The position numbers were made by a program, and so were the translations under genes. Below the pieces are notes generated by a model that ran no database searches, was not told the DNA's origin, and saw only the letters and a list, made by a program, of their open reading frames with translations. From contig DYJE01000002.1 of NCBI GenBank assembly GCA_020723285.1, positions 186,001 through 250,000 on the forward strand: 64,000 nucleotides of DNA. Direction: 5' to 3'. Shown piece by piece: positions 9,681 through 18,725 of the stretch (the stretch's first letter is position 1; each line of letters starts with the position of its first letter). Origin of the DNA: Desulforapulum autotrophicum (GTDB taxonomy: Bacteria; Desulfobacterota; Desulfobacteria; Desulfobacterales; Desulfolunaceae).

Positions 9681-10508
9681 TCAGACTCCGAGAAATTTAT
9701 CGCCGAAACCCCGTTTGTAACCCCAGCCCATAATATTGAAGTAAAGTTCCGGCGTAAGGCGTTTGGAAAACCACGTGAATTTACCGTCAGTCTGTGTGAT
9801 GGCATACAGTTTGTTTTTGTCGACCACCTTGACGACGTGTCGTGCGATGTCCTGGGATGTGGCTTTGGATTTGTCAAAAAAAGCGGACGCCATTTTCTTC
9901 TGTCGGTCGTCAGGAGATTTGAACTGATCCATGAGATTGGTTTTGAAAAATGTGGGAGCTACGACAGAAACACCGATGTTTTTGGGTTTCAGTTCGGCTC
10001 TGAGGGTTTCGGAAAGAGAAATGACGCCCGCTTTGGTTACGTTGTAGCAGCTCATTTCTGGTAGTGAGGCGATACCGGCGTTGGAAGCCACGTTGACGAT
10101 ATGACCTCCGCCCTGTTTCTCAAGTATAGGTATGAATGTCCGGCATCCGTATATGACACTTTTAAGATTGATGTCGATGATCCAGTCCCAGGTTTCAAGG
10201 GGGATTTTTTCCATAAAACCGGCCGCCGCCACTCCGGCATTGTTCACCACGATGTCAACTCCGCCCCACTGTTTCATGAGAGATTCTCCAAGCGCATCAA
10301 GCTGATCTGGCTTGGTCACATCGCAGAACACTGCAAAACCGTTACCGCCGCTCTTTTTAACCATGGCCAACGTTTCATCGGCACGTTCCTGATTGATGTC
10401 CGAAACACAGATGTTCCATCCCATTCCGGCGAATTCCATGGCTATTGCTCGTCCCAATCCTGACCCTGCCCCGGTGATCATGATTCGTTTTTTCGGGAAT
10501 CTCTTCAT
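9681..10508 (-). CDS. Short-chain dehydrogenase/reductase
   Basis: NAD(P)-dependent oxidoreductase of the classical SDR family, 275 residues. It shows the Rossmann glycine motif TGAGSGLGRAIA near the start, the NNAG motif (VVNNAGVAAAG), a catalytic Ser (NVASNAG) and the YxxxK pair (CYNVTKAG). The ATG at 10508 (MKRFPKKRIMIT) is preceded by GAGGAGAAGG. The longer frame to 10607 would overlap the GntR gene and lacks a ribosome site. Lying between a FadR-like regulator and the divergent acyl-CoA cluster, it may reduce or oxidise a hydroxyacyl or ketone intermediate, but the substrate cannot be read from sequence. Confidence 0.85.
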   Translation of the reverse strand: MKRFPKKRIMITGAGSGLGRAIAMEFAGMGWNICVSDINQERADETLAMVKKSGGNGFAVFCDVTKPDQLDALGESLMKQWGGVDIVVNNAGVAAAGFMEKIPLETWDWIIDINLKSVIYGCRTFIPILEKQGGGHIVNVASNAGIASLPEMSCYNVTKAGVISLSETLRAELKPKNIGVSVVAPTFFKTNLMDQFKSPDDRQKKMASAFFDKSKATSQDIARHVVKVVDKNKLYAITQTDGKFTWFSKRLTPELYFNIMGWGYKRGFGDKFLGV

Positions 10509-10578
10509 AACCTTCTCCTCATGTTTTGTTTGTTTAAAATTGTCACCTTTCGAATATTGATTTGGATGAACGAAAAAA

Positions 10579-11355
10579 TTATCTTTCATCCTGTAAACAG
10601 GAATCATTTGAAGTACTTCGCTCCCTTAATGCGCTAGCCCAGGAACTTTTTACAAGATCACGGTGATAACTTAACATTTTTCTGTGTTCTCTTGAAAACA
10701 CATCAGGGTCTGTTATTTCTCCCGTGAGATATCCTCTCAGCAGCGAACGTTTGAATTCCACATGCTCGCGAACAATGGAACGATCAATGGCATTGATAAA
10801 GATTCTTACAATTTTAAGCCTCATCTGACGAGTGGAATTTGAAATCAGAAGCATCAGTAAATTTCCGGATTTTTCAGCAACCAGGTCCTGTGACAAAACC
10901 TCCAGCTGAGCAATTTTTTCTTTGTCGTCCAGGTTTTCAAGTTCCTCCTCGAAAATATCGAGCATCTGTTTCATTTCCATGGTCGTGATTCTTGAAAGGG
11001 CGAGCCGGATCATCATCGGCATGAATTCCATCCAGAATGACCAGACTTCTTCAAAAAGGTAGGCGTCAACGATGATATCTTCCCCCTCGTCTTCCTGCTG
11101 CATGAAAAGTGCCCGCAGAAAATCCACACCGGCGTGCTTCCTGTAATCCCTGACGTAAATTCCGTCTCCCTGCCTGATATCCAGCACCTGCATGCTTTCG
11201 AGCTGCTTGAGAGCGATACGCAGAGAAGTCCTGTCTATGCCCAAGTCTGCGGAAAGCTGTCGTTCCGTAGGCATTTTTGCCCCTGCTTTCAGCTTGTTGT
11301 TAAAAATATCCAGCAGTAATTTTTTAACAACCACTTCGTGTTTCTGTAAGGCCAT
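10579..11355 (-). CDS. GntR/FadR-type transcriptional regulator
   Basis: DNA-binding regulator of 258 residues. The N-terminal winged helix (about 5-70: LKAGAKMPTERQLSADLGIDRTS, ending GDGIYVRDY) is characteristic of GntR proteins. The C-terminal part is all-helical and FCD/FadR-like in size, but I do not see an obvious metal-binding His set. It is transcribed away from the thiolase operon. A 15-base TGGT-N3-ACCA palindrome lies in the shared intergenic region, matching the half-site pattern of GntR/FadR operators. It probably controls the divergent acyl-CoA genes in response to an acyl-CoA or related ligand (inference). Confidence 0.82.
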   Translation of the reverse strand: MALQKHEVVVKKLLLDIFNNKLKAGAKMPTERQLSADLGIDRTSLRIALKQLESMQVLDIRQGDGIYVRDYRKHAGVDFLRALFMQQEDEGEDIIVDAYLFEEVWSFWMEFMPMMIRLALSRITTMEMKQMLDIFEEELENLDDKEKIAQLEVLSQDLVAEKSGNLLMLLISNSTRQMRLKIVRIFINAIDRSIVREHVEFKRSLLRGYLTGEITDPDVFSREHRKMLSYHRDLVKSSWASALRERSTSNDSCLQDER

Positions 11356-11501
11356 AACAATTATCCTGTTTAATCTTGAAAATCATGATCGGCGAATTTC
11401 TGATCGTATCTACACTGATTTTATTCATCAGGCAAGATCCTGAAATTTTTTTTTAATATTGTACACTTTTTTATTGACATATGATCATTTATTTACGAGT
11501 T

Positions 11502-11516
11502 ATTGGTTTAACCAAT
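11502..11516. promoter_or_regulatory. Palindromic operator candidate (TGGT-N3-ACCA)
   Basis: A perfect 7-bp inverted repeat around one base, ATTGGTT-T-AACCAAT, lies in the 263-base region between the GntR-type regulator and the thiolase operon. Its core TGGT-TTA-ACCA fits GntR/FadR operators. A TTGACA hexamer at 11474-11479 lies just upstream, so the palindrome would fall at or next to the -10 region of a plus-strand promoter. That position suits repression. The -10 hexamer itself is poor. Confidence 0.55.
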
Positions 11517-11618
11517 TATTGCAACTTAATCAATATCTGATCGTGGTTTTCTTCAGATAACATTGTATCGAAAAGCGTTTGCATGACTTTATCGTAACCC
11601 TATTTCCAGGAGAAAAGA

Positions 11619-13025
11619 ATGAACGACGTGTATGTCATCGGCGTGGATACCCTGAGATTCGGGAAATATCTTCACAGAAGCATCAAGGAACTTGCGTCAG
11701 AAACTGTTTGTGGTTGCCTGAACGATGCCGGTATAGACAAGAAGGATATTCAGGCACTCTGGTTTTCCAATTCAGGCTGGGGGGACCAGAAAGGTCAAAG
11801 CTGTATTCGAGGACAGGTGGCTCTCCGACCTATGGGAATCGATACCATACCCATCACAAACGTGGAAAACGCCTGTGCCAGCGGTTCCACCGCTTTCCAT
11901 CATGCCTGGCTGGGCGTCGCAAGCGGTCTTTACGACATCACCATGGCCGTGGGTGCTGAAAAACTGTACATGGAGAATAAAATGGCGGTTTTCGTAGGAT
12001 TCATGGCTGGAATCGACATTGAAAACGTGGTGGAAATCAGTAAAAGCCTTTCTGTTTTCACCATGACAGAGTCTGAAAAACGCATCATGGAAGCGTTCAG
12101 GAACAAGTACCATGGCACTCATAATGGCTCAAAGAAATCAGTCAAAAAAACGGCCACACAACGAATCAGAGAGATACGTGACCAGTTGGCCGTGGCTGTC
12201 ATCATGGGTGAACGACTGGGATACGGCACAGTGAAAGAGCTGCGACGCATTACCGGTAAAACCGATCATTCACCGTTTATGGATATCTATGGGTACGCTG
12301 CCCGTCAGCATATGAAAAAATATGGCAGCACAGTGGAACAACTGGCGATCATCGCTTCGAAAAACCATTTCAACAGCACCCTGAATCCCAACGCGCAATA
12401 CCGCTTTGAAGTTCCTGTTGAAAAGGTTCTTTCGGACAGGATCGTCAGTTTTCCCATTACACGGGCCATGTGCGCTCCCATTGGAGATGGCGCTGCTTCA
12501 GCCATTGTCTGTTCTGAAAAAATGGTCCGGCAGCTGGGACTTTCATCACGGGCAGTCAAAGTGAGGGCATCCATTCTCGGATCAGGTCAGCAATACGAAG
12601 AACAGGGAAGCGTCCCAGACATTGGTGAGCGCCTCGCCATCAAGGCATACAATGTGGCCGGTGTGGGTCCACAAGATATCCATCTGGCAGAGGTTCATGA
12701 TGCCACATCCTTTGGCGAGCTTCACCAGGCCGAAAATCTGGGTTTTTGTCCAAGAGGTGAAGGAGGCATCTTTGCCGAATCCGGAGCCACAAAGCTTGAC
12801 GGTCAGATCCCCATGAACACAAGCGGTGGACTCACGTCCCGTGGCCATCCCATCGGAGCATCCGGCCTAGCTCAAATCCATGAACTGGTGATACAGCTCC
12901 GTGGCGAAGCCGGTAAGCGGCAGGTAAAAAAACATGTATTAGGCATGGCTGAAAACGGAGGTGGCGCACTCGGGCATGAAGAAGCGGCGATGTGCATGCA
13001 TATTCTTGAATCTCCATCACGATAG
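11619..13025 (+). CDS. Thiolase (SCP-x/acetyl-CoA acetyltransferase-like)
   Basis: Thiolase-superfamily enzyme of 468 residues, likely cleaving or forming a beta-ketoacyl-CoA. The nucleophile motif is NACASGSTAFH (Cys86). The C-terminal GHPIGASG carries the catalytic His, followed by NGGGALGHEEAAMCMHI. The HEAA/MCMHI ending and lack of a typical bacterial FadA N-terminus place it in the sterol-carrier-protein thiolase branch, often linked to branched or unusual substrates. There is an insertion at about 125-180 rich in charged residues. It is the first gene of an eight-gene plus-strand run; AGGAGAA precedes the ATG. The substrate is unknown. Confidence 0.85.
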   Translation: MNDVYVIGVDTLRFGKYLHRSIKELASETVCGCLNDAGIDKKDIQALWFSNSGWGDQKGQSCIRGQVALRPMGIDTIPITNVENACASGSTAFHHAWLGVASGLYDITMAVGAEKLYMENKMAVFVGFMAGIDIENVVEISKSLSVFTMTESEKRIMEAFRNKYHGTHNGSKKSVKKTATQRIREIRDQLAVAVIMGERLGYGTVKELRRITGKTDHSPFMDIYGYAARQHMKKYGSTVEQLAIIASKNHFNSTLNPNAQYRFEVPVEKVLSDRIVSFPITRAMCAPIGDGAASAIVCSEKMVRQLGLSSRAVKVRASILGSGQQYEEQGSVPDIGERLAIKAYNVAGVGPQDIHLAEVHDATSFGELHQAENLGFCPRGEGGIFAESGATKLDGQIPMNTSGGLTSRGHPIGASGLAQIHELVIQLRGEAGKRQVKKHVLGMAENGGGALGHEEAAMCMHILESPSR

Positions 13026-13073
13026 AAACATACTATTAATCGGCCCACGGATCTCAATACGAAAGGAATAATC

Positions 13074-13799
13074 ATGCAGGAGCATCAGGAACTCATTGAA
13101 TGGACTTCGGTGGAAGAAGTGATTCTGAATCGCCGGAGCACCCGCGCATTTAAGAATGAACCTATTCCCGACTTCATGATCCGGCGGATTCTTGAAGCTG
13201 GTAGATACGCCCCTTCCGCCGGAAATTCACAGCCATGGAAATTCGCCGTGGTCAAAAGCGCTGAAATCATCGAGGCCATGGAAAAAGACGCCGTGAAAGT
13301 CGCCAGACTGTTCATGTGGCTGCTTGATTACAACAGGCCTTCATTTTTCAGACGCGTGGTCCTCAAACCCTACACAAAACTGATCATTCGACTTCAGAAG
13401 AATCAGCTTCATCCTGTTCCCTTTGGTCTTCTTTCAGAAATCGCCAAAGGCAACGCCCCTGTCTTTCATGGTGCCCCGACTCTCATTCTTTTATATGAAG
13501 ACGTTCGCGGTGTCTCATGTCCGGCGACGGACATAGGAATCTGCGGACAGAACATGGTTCTCGCAGCCCACAGCATGGGGGCGGCCACATGCTGGATCGG
13601 TCTTGTAAAACTTCTCATGTACCTGCCCAAATGGAGAAAATTTTTCGGAGTGACATATCCATACACATTAAATGACCTCATCGCTGTAGGTTGGCCCAAA
13701 GTGAAATCGGACGGCATTGTCCCCAAGGAGGTCCAGCTTGTGGACTGGTACGAAGGCGGAATGAACAGCAGACCAAGAGTTGAAAGGCAGGGTGAATAA
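13074..13799 (+). CDS. Nitroreductase-family flavoprotein
   Basis: FMN-dependent nitroreductase-fold protein of 241 residues. The N-terminal signature RRSTRAFKNEPIPDFMIRRI is followed by the FMN-contact stretch YAPSAGNSQPWKF. The central CPATDIGICGQNMVLAAHSMGAATCWIG is a common feature of the family. An insertion of about 50 residues (85-135) with aromatic/hydrophobic content may shape the active site or bind the membrane surface. The ATG is preceded by GAAAGGAATAATC. Within an acyl-CoA operon it is more likely a reductase of an enone or an electron carrier than a nitro-drug enzyme. The second nitroreductase of the run (19.7 kb) is fused to a ferredoxin. Confidence 0.82.
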   Translation: MQEHQELIEWTSVEEVILNRRSTRAFKNEPIPDFMIRRILEAGRYAPSAGNSQPWKFAVVKSAEIIEAMEKDAVKVARLFMWLLDYNRPSFFRRVVLKPYTKLIIRLQKNQLHPVPFGLLSEIAKGNAPVFHGAPTLILLYEDVRGVSCPATDIGICGQNMVLAAHSMGAATCWIGLVKLLMYLPKWRKFFGVTYPYTLNDLIAVGWPKVKSDGIVPKEVQLVDWYEGGMNSRPRVERQGE

Positions 13800-13801
13800 A
13801 A

Positions 13802-15931
13802 ATGACATCACACGACGTTAAACCCTGGACGAGGATACCCGATTACAACTCGGACAAGGAAATGAGCACGGCACTCCTTGCTTTTGACCGTGATAAATGT
13901 AAGCGTTGCGATATCTGTACATTCATCTGCCCTGCCCGTTCCATTGTCAGAGACAGCGTTTCGCTATGGAACGGCGGCATTCCTTTTCTGAGATCCTGTG
14001 CCCCTGGTATCACCAACTGTGTGGGCTGCGGATGCTGTGTGGCGGCATGTCCGGCGGACGCCATACAAATCACCCGGAATTTCAATCCTGGCGGGTATTA
14101 CACCCGTCTCTCGCAGAGCCGTGACATGACGTGGCCCAAAAAATATCTGCCGTCACCGGATTCTGACATATCATCTGATCGAAAATCCCCAGCTCCGGAG
14201 TCTGCCGCTATGATCCAGCCTGTTTCACTGTATCGCACCGTAAAGCAGAAATTATATACCGCGATATGGATCAAACGCGGCATATGGGGTCTGGCATCAT
14301 TTTTCTTTCACGAGATCAAACACAAACGTGCCATGAACACTGTGAAGAAAATATTACATGGTGAAAAATTTGATATATCCTGGGCCAGCCTTCTGGAAGA
14401 AAGCGCCTTGAAAGTCCCCGACAAACCATGCCTTCTCTACAACGACGAACGATACACTTACAGGGAGATGAACGAAAACGCCAACCGGATTGCAAACCAT
14501 TTACATGAGACCGGTGGCGGGAAAGGTCAAGGGATCGGAATCATCATGAGAAACTCACCCCGGTTTCTCGATATCTTCTTCGGATCGCAAAAAATCGGCA
14601 TGTATACAGTCCCCATCAACCCTGAACTCAAAGGGGACGGTCTTGTATACATAATCAACCACAGCGATATCACGTCGCTGGTTGTGGATGCTGAACTTCT
14701 TGGCCCTGTGATTGAAAATATCGAACGGTTTGAACGTATCACGATGGATAATATCATCGTGGACGATATCGAAGAAGAAGCCAAGGGCGTTGAAATCCCG
14801 AAAGGTTTGAAAAAACTGAGCGACGCGTACCTGAAACCACCCACAGATCCCGGAGTCGGATATAACCCCGACGATATGTGCCTGATCATTTACACGTCCG
14901 GTACAACCGGCCCGCCCAAAGGGGTTGTGTATCGTTACAACACATCAGGGGTTCAGCTTTTGTCCCTGGCCGGAAGGGTCTTCTTTAAAAAAAGCGACGT
15001 GTATTATACCTATCTGTCCCTGTGTCACGGAAACGCTCTGTTCATCACAGTGACCATGTCGCTGGCTGTCCGCTGCACCATCGCCCTGTCCCGAAAATTT
15101 TCGGCCAGCAGATTCTGGGATACAGTTCGAAATTACGATGCCACAGTGTTCAACACCATTGGCTCCATCATTCCCATTCTTATGAAACAACCTGAACGAC
15201 ACGATGATCGGGTCAACCGGGTCCGCGTGATTCTTTCAGCGGCCTGTCCTTCAGACATGTGGGAGCCTTTTGAACAGCGGTTCGGTATTACGATTTTTGA
15301 AGGTTACGGTGCTGTTGATGGTGGAGGCAAAGGTCTCATGAACCTGGGTACGGCTCCTCCCGGATCCCTTGGGAAACCCCCAAGCATGAAATCCATACGG
15401 ATTGTGGATGAACATGGACATGATGTCCAGGATCATGAACCCGGAGAGCTTCTCTTTGCCATCAAAAACAAAAAAAGCCTGGTGGAATATTACAAGAATC
15501 CGGAAGCCTCCGAAAAAAAATCAAAAGACGGCTGGCTGCATACCGGAGACATCGTCAAGCGGGACAGCAAGGGATATTTCTATTTTGTTGGAAGAAACAC
15601 GGAGTCCATGCGTAAAGGGGGTGAAAACGTGTCTGCTTACGAAGTGGAGCATGTGATCATGCAGCACAGTGCCGTTGAGGATGTTGCGGTTTATGCGGTT
15701 CCATCGGAACTCGGGGAGGATGAAATCATGGCCGCCATCAAACCGGTCAACGGCAGCAATCCCGATCCTCGTGAAATTCGTTCGTTTCTCTCCGACAAAC
15801 TTGCCCGCTACGCCATTCCCCGGTTTATTCGTTATGTGGAGGAGTTTCCCAAAACAAACACACATCGCATTATAAAAAAATCACTTGAAGATCAGGGTGT
15901 CACCGAAGATACATTTGACGCCATGAGATAA
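13802..15931 (+). CDS. Ferredoxin-acyl-CoA synthetase fusion
   Basis: A 709-residue two-part protein. Residues 33-84 hold two complete CxxCxxCxxxCP sets (Cys33/36/39/43 and Cys73/76/79/83), predicting two [4Fe-4S] clusters. A linker of about 90 residues with a short hydrophobic stretch (about 155-170) leads to an AMP-forming acyl-CoA synthetase of the FadD/FATP type. That part has the AMP-binding loop YTSGTTGPPKGVV, the hinge region LHTGDIVKRDSKGYFYFVGR and the C-terminal Lys region (HRIIKKSLED). Its role would be activating a carboxylic acid with ATP and CoA; what the clusters do is not evident. The frame is continuous, and the internal Met178 lacks a ribosome site, so a real fusion is likely. 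It starts three bases after the nitroreductase ends. Confidence 0.88.
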   Translation: MTSHDVKPWTRIPDYNSDKEMSTALLAFDRDKCKRCDICTFICPARSIVRDSVSLWNGGIPFLRSCAPGITNCVGCGCCVAACPADAIQITRNFNPGGYYTRLSQSRDMTWPKKYLPSPDSDISSDRKSPAPESAAMIQPVSLYRTVKQKLYTAIWIKRGIWGLASFFFHEIKHKRAMNTVKKILHGEKFDISWASLLEESALKVPDKPCLLYNDERYTYREMNENANRIANHLHETGGGKGQGIGIIMRNSPRFLDIFFGSQKIGMYTVPINPELKGDGLVYIINHSDITSLVVDAELLGPVIENIERFERITMDNIIVDDIEEEAKGVEIPKGLKKLSDAYLKPPTDPGVGYNPDDMCLIIYTSGTTGPPKGVVYRYNTSGVQLLSLAGRVFFKKSDVYYTYLSLCHGNALFITVTMSLAVRCTIALSRKFSASRFWDTVRNYDATVFNTIGSIIPILMKQPERHDDRVNRVRVILSAACPSDMWEPFEQRFGITIFEGYGAVDGGGKGLMNLGTAPPGSLGKPPSMKSIRIVDEHGHDVQDHEPGELLFAIKNKKSLVEYYKNPEASEKKSKDGWLHTGDIVKRDSKGYFYFVGRNTESMRKGGENVSAYEVEHVIMQHSAVEDVAVYAVPSELGEDEIMAAIKPVNGSNPDPREIRSFLSDKLARYAIPRFIRYVEEFPKTNTHRIIKKSLEDQGVTEDTFDAMR

Positions 15932-15947
15932 TAACCAAGGAGGAACC

Positions 15948-17060
15948 ATGGACAGCACAAAAAAAGAGCTGGGACTTTTAGCCAAAGCAGCATCGGAATT
16001 TGCAAAAAAACAACTGGCACCGGACCGTGAGGCAAACGACCAATACCCGTTCGGTCCCTTTTTCGGCTCGGTTCTTCAAAAAGCTTTCGAAGTTGATTTC
16101 TTTCACGTCCTTTTGCCGGAAAGCATGAACGGCATGAATCAGGGAATGTCCGCGCTTTCAGTCGTTCTTGAAAGCATCTGCCAGGAAGACAGCAGTCTTG
16201 GCGGAATCATTTTCACAACAACTGCGGCTCAGGAGCTGATACTTGCCGCAGGATCATACAGCCAGCTTGAAACAATCTCCAAAGCAGAAACAATCAGTGA
16301 TTTTTTAATCGCTCTTCCTGTTTTCAATAATCCATCCGAAGTCAAACACATGGTTCAGTATAAAAAATCAGGTGATGATTACGTCCTTTCCGGCAACCTT
16401 GATTATGTGGTTCTTGGTGGACTTGCTGGCCACGCCCTGATTCCTGCAAACAGCCCTGGCTCTACGAAATACGCCTATTTCCTCGTGGATCTGCATCAAA
16501 ACGGGATTACAAAAAGTGAGCCGGTTCTCAGTCTGGGCCTGCACGCCTGTCCGGCCGTTGACATAGCAATGAACAACGTGAAAGGCGTTCTGATAGGTGA
16601 AGAGCATAAAGGATCGGAGTGCTTTCAAAGGATGTCGGACCGTATGCATGCCGCCTCCGCGTCCATGTCCCTTGGAATCATGAAGGGATCGTTCAGAGAG
16701 GCCTTGGATTACGCCAGGAAGCGAGAACAGGGGGGCCAGACGATCATCAACTGGTCTGAAGTAAAAATGCTTCTTTCCAACATGGCCATAAAAATCGCCA
16801 ATGCCGAAATGATACTGGAAAGCGCCTGCAAATCAATCGATCTCAAAGAGTCCAGATGGGAAGCCCGCTCAAGGGCGGCGGCCCTGCATATCCAGGACAT
16901 GGCCTCCGAACTTACTACCGACGGAATACAAGTTTTGGGGGGAGTGGGTTATATGAAAGATTTCGGTCAGGAAAAAAGATTCCGGGATGCCAAACAAGTC
17001 CAGTCTCTTCTTGGAATCACTCCCGTGAAAAAAATATCATTCATCGAAAACATGATCTGA
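15948..17060 (+). CDS. Acyl-CoA dehydrogenase-like protein lacking catalytic Glu motif
   Basis: Acyl-CoA dehydrogenase fold, 370 residues. The middle strand region is divergent, while the C-terminal domain is clear (ALDYARKREQGGQTIINW; then IQVLGGVGYMKDFGQEKRFRDAKQVQS). Where active family members have QIYEGT (catalytic Glu) this one reads SLLGIT. At the alternative base position used by isovaleryl-/long-chain enzymes I see Asp (RMSDRMH) rather than Glu. It may therefore be an inactive partner of the next gene, as in heteromeric alpha2beta2 acyl-CoA dehydrogenases of steroid-degrading actinobacteria. Spacing to the previous gene is 16 bases, with AAGGAGGAACC before the ATG. The fold is sure; inactivity is inference. 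Confidence 0.85.
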   Translation: MDSTKKELGLLAKAASEFAKKQLAPDREANDQYPFGPFFGSVLQKAFEVDFFHVLLPESMNGMNQGMSALSVVLESICQEDSSLGGIIFTTTAAQELILAAGSYSQLETISKAETISDFLIALPVFNNPSEVKHMVQYKKSGDDYVLSGNLDYVVLGGLAGHALIPANSPGSTKYAYFLVDLHQNGITKSEPVLSLGLHACPAVDIAMNNVKGVLIGEEHKGSECFQRMSDRMHAASASMSLGIMKGSFREALDYARKREQGGQTIINWSEVKMLLSNMAIKIANAEMILESACKSIDLKESRWEARSRAAALHIQDMASELTTDGIQVLGGVGYMKDFGQEKRFRDAKQVQSLLGITPVKKISFIENMI

Positions 17061-17098
17061 AACGAATTAATAAAACCTCAAGGACCAAGGAGGATCAA

Positions 17099-18607
17099 GT
17101 GATAACACGAAAAGAAATCCATTCTTATCTGTCACGGGAACCGCAGTTTGACGACATCACATGCAGTTTGAAAGCGATATCTCGACAACCCAAAGGAATC
17201 ATGAACGAAACAAAAAAAGTGATCGCCATGGCCCGAAAGTTCAGTGACGAGGTTTTAAGGCCCTATGCCCTTGAAATGGACCGGACCATGCAAATGACTC
17301 CGGACTACCTTCCCTGGGATCTGGTCAAAAAAGCCAACGAATGGGGGTTTTTTACATTATGGATTCCAAAAATTTTTGGCGGTCATGGATACAGCATTCC
17401 GACCCTTTCATATTTTATGGAAGAAACCGGTTCGGTCTGCCTGGGTCTTTCCAATCTGATCTGTGTTCATTACCTGGCTGTTTCAACGATTTTCGGCTCT
17501 TGGAACCTGAAAATGATCAACACGATCTGCCGGTATGTGGCCGAAGGCGAACGCACGGGAATTCCCTGTCTGCTTTCCACCGCCATCACCGAGCCCGGGG
17601 CCGGAACCGATGTTGAAGACGTGGAGCTTGTGGATCATGCCAACGTGGCATGCCACGCGAAAAAAGTGGACGGCGGTTATCTGATCAACGGATCAAAAGT
17701 CTTTATATCAAGCGGCCATGTGTCCACATGGCATATGGTGATCTGTTACACCGATCTTGAAAACCCATCGTCCAACATGATCATTCTCCCTGTAAAAACA
17801 GGTACAAAGGGTTTTAGTTTCGGGCGGGTTGAACATAAAATGGGTGTCAAAATCTGCCCAGCCAGTGAACTGGTCTTTGATAACTGCTTTGTGCCTGACG
17901 ATTGGGTCCTTTGCGGACCTGAAGACGGTGCTCGGACAAAAAGGGGCGCCAAAGGAACCAACGCCCAGGTTCTGGATTACGTCCTGAGTTCATCCCGTGC
18001 GGGGGTTGGAGCCTGGGGAGCCGGTGCCGCTCGCGGTGCGTTTGAAACAGCCTTGGATTTCGCCATGAAAACGGAAGTCAACGGCAAACTGCTGGTGAAC
18101 CATGAATGGGCGCAGTCCATGCTCGCTGAAATGTATAAAAATGTGAGCATCGCACGCCTTGCCTATGTTGAATCCAATTACGCCAACGGACTCTATGGAA
18201 TGTTCAAGTCCATTCAGGTGAAACCTGTGTATTACTATCTCAAATTCTTACCTAAATCTCTGGCAGATAAAATTGCTGGACCCATATTGAATCTTTACCA
18301 GTCCACGTGGCTGTTCAGAAAAATCCATCTGGACTGGCAGAAGGATGAAGAATTCCATCGAACCGCCGGCTGGGGTTCACTGGCCAAATTCAGCGGGACG
18401 GATCTGGGTATGAAGAATTGTCATATGGCTCTTGATATGATGGGGCAGGCGGGACTTCGGCATGACCATCGTGCTGAAAAAATGTTCCGGGATTCCAAAC
18501 TTCTTCAGATCTACGAAGGGACGAACCAGCTCAACCGCCTGAATATGTTCAAATGCATGGTGGCCCGGAATTACCCCCAGGTTAAAGTTTTTGAAAAAGA
18601 GCAGTAA
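17099..18607 (+). CDS. Acyl-CoA dehydrogenase (catalytic-type)
   Basis: FAD-dependent acyl-CoA dehydrogenase, 502 residues, about 120 longer than the usual family length. The N-terminal helical domain and the middle beta-domain (TAITEPGAGTDVEDVEL; NGSKVFISSGHVS) are standard. The C-terminal domain keeps QIYEGTNQLNRL with the catalytic Glu, plus FRDSK. An insertion of about 60 residues between helices (NYANGLYGMFKSIQVKPVYY onward) accounts for much of the extra length and may form a partner or membrane contact. The start is GTG at 17099 because AAGGAGG sits just upstream; the open frame extends back into the previous gene but without a start signal. It probably pairs with the preceding gene product. 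Confidence 0.88.
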   Translation: MITRKEIHSYLSREPQFDDITCSLKAISRQPKGIMNETKKVIAMARKFSDEVLRPYALEMDRTMQMTPDYLPWDLVKKANEWGFFTLWIPKIFGGHGYSIPTLSYFMEETGSVCLGLSNLICVHYLAVSTIFGSWNLKMINTICRYVAEGERTGIPCLLSTAITEPGAGTDVEDVELVDHANVACHAKKVDGGYLINGSKVFISSGHVSTWHMVICYTDLENPSSNMIILPVKTGTKGFSFGRVEHKMGVKICPASELVFDNCFVPDDWVLCGPEDGARTKRGAKGTNAQVLDYVLSSSRAGVGAWGAGAARGAFETALDFAMKTEVNGKLLVNHEWAQSMLAEMYKNVSIARLAYVESNYANGLYGMFKSIQVKPVYYYLKFLPKSLADKIAGPILNLYQSTWLFRKIHLDWQKDEEFHRTAGWGSLAKFSGTDLGMKNCHMALDMMGQAGLRHDHRAEKMFRDSKLLQIYEGTNQLNRLNMFKCMVARNYPQVKVFEKEQ

Positions 18608-18725
18608 ATCTGACGCTTGAAAAAATCGTCGTTCCTGTTATGGTTGTTTTTTGGGACAAGGAACCTGTTCCTCATCAGGAATATCTGGATCAGAAAGGCA
18701 GATAACGTTCATGGAAGATCGCTAA

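Noticed and set aside
14333-15931. Separate acyl-CoA synthetase gene starting at the internal Met178
   Set aside because: No ribosome site upstream and the frame from the ferredoxin part is continuous, so a fusion is preferred.
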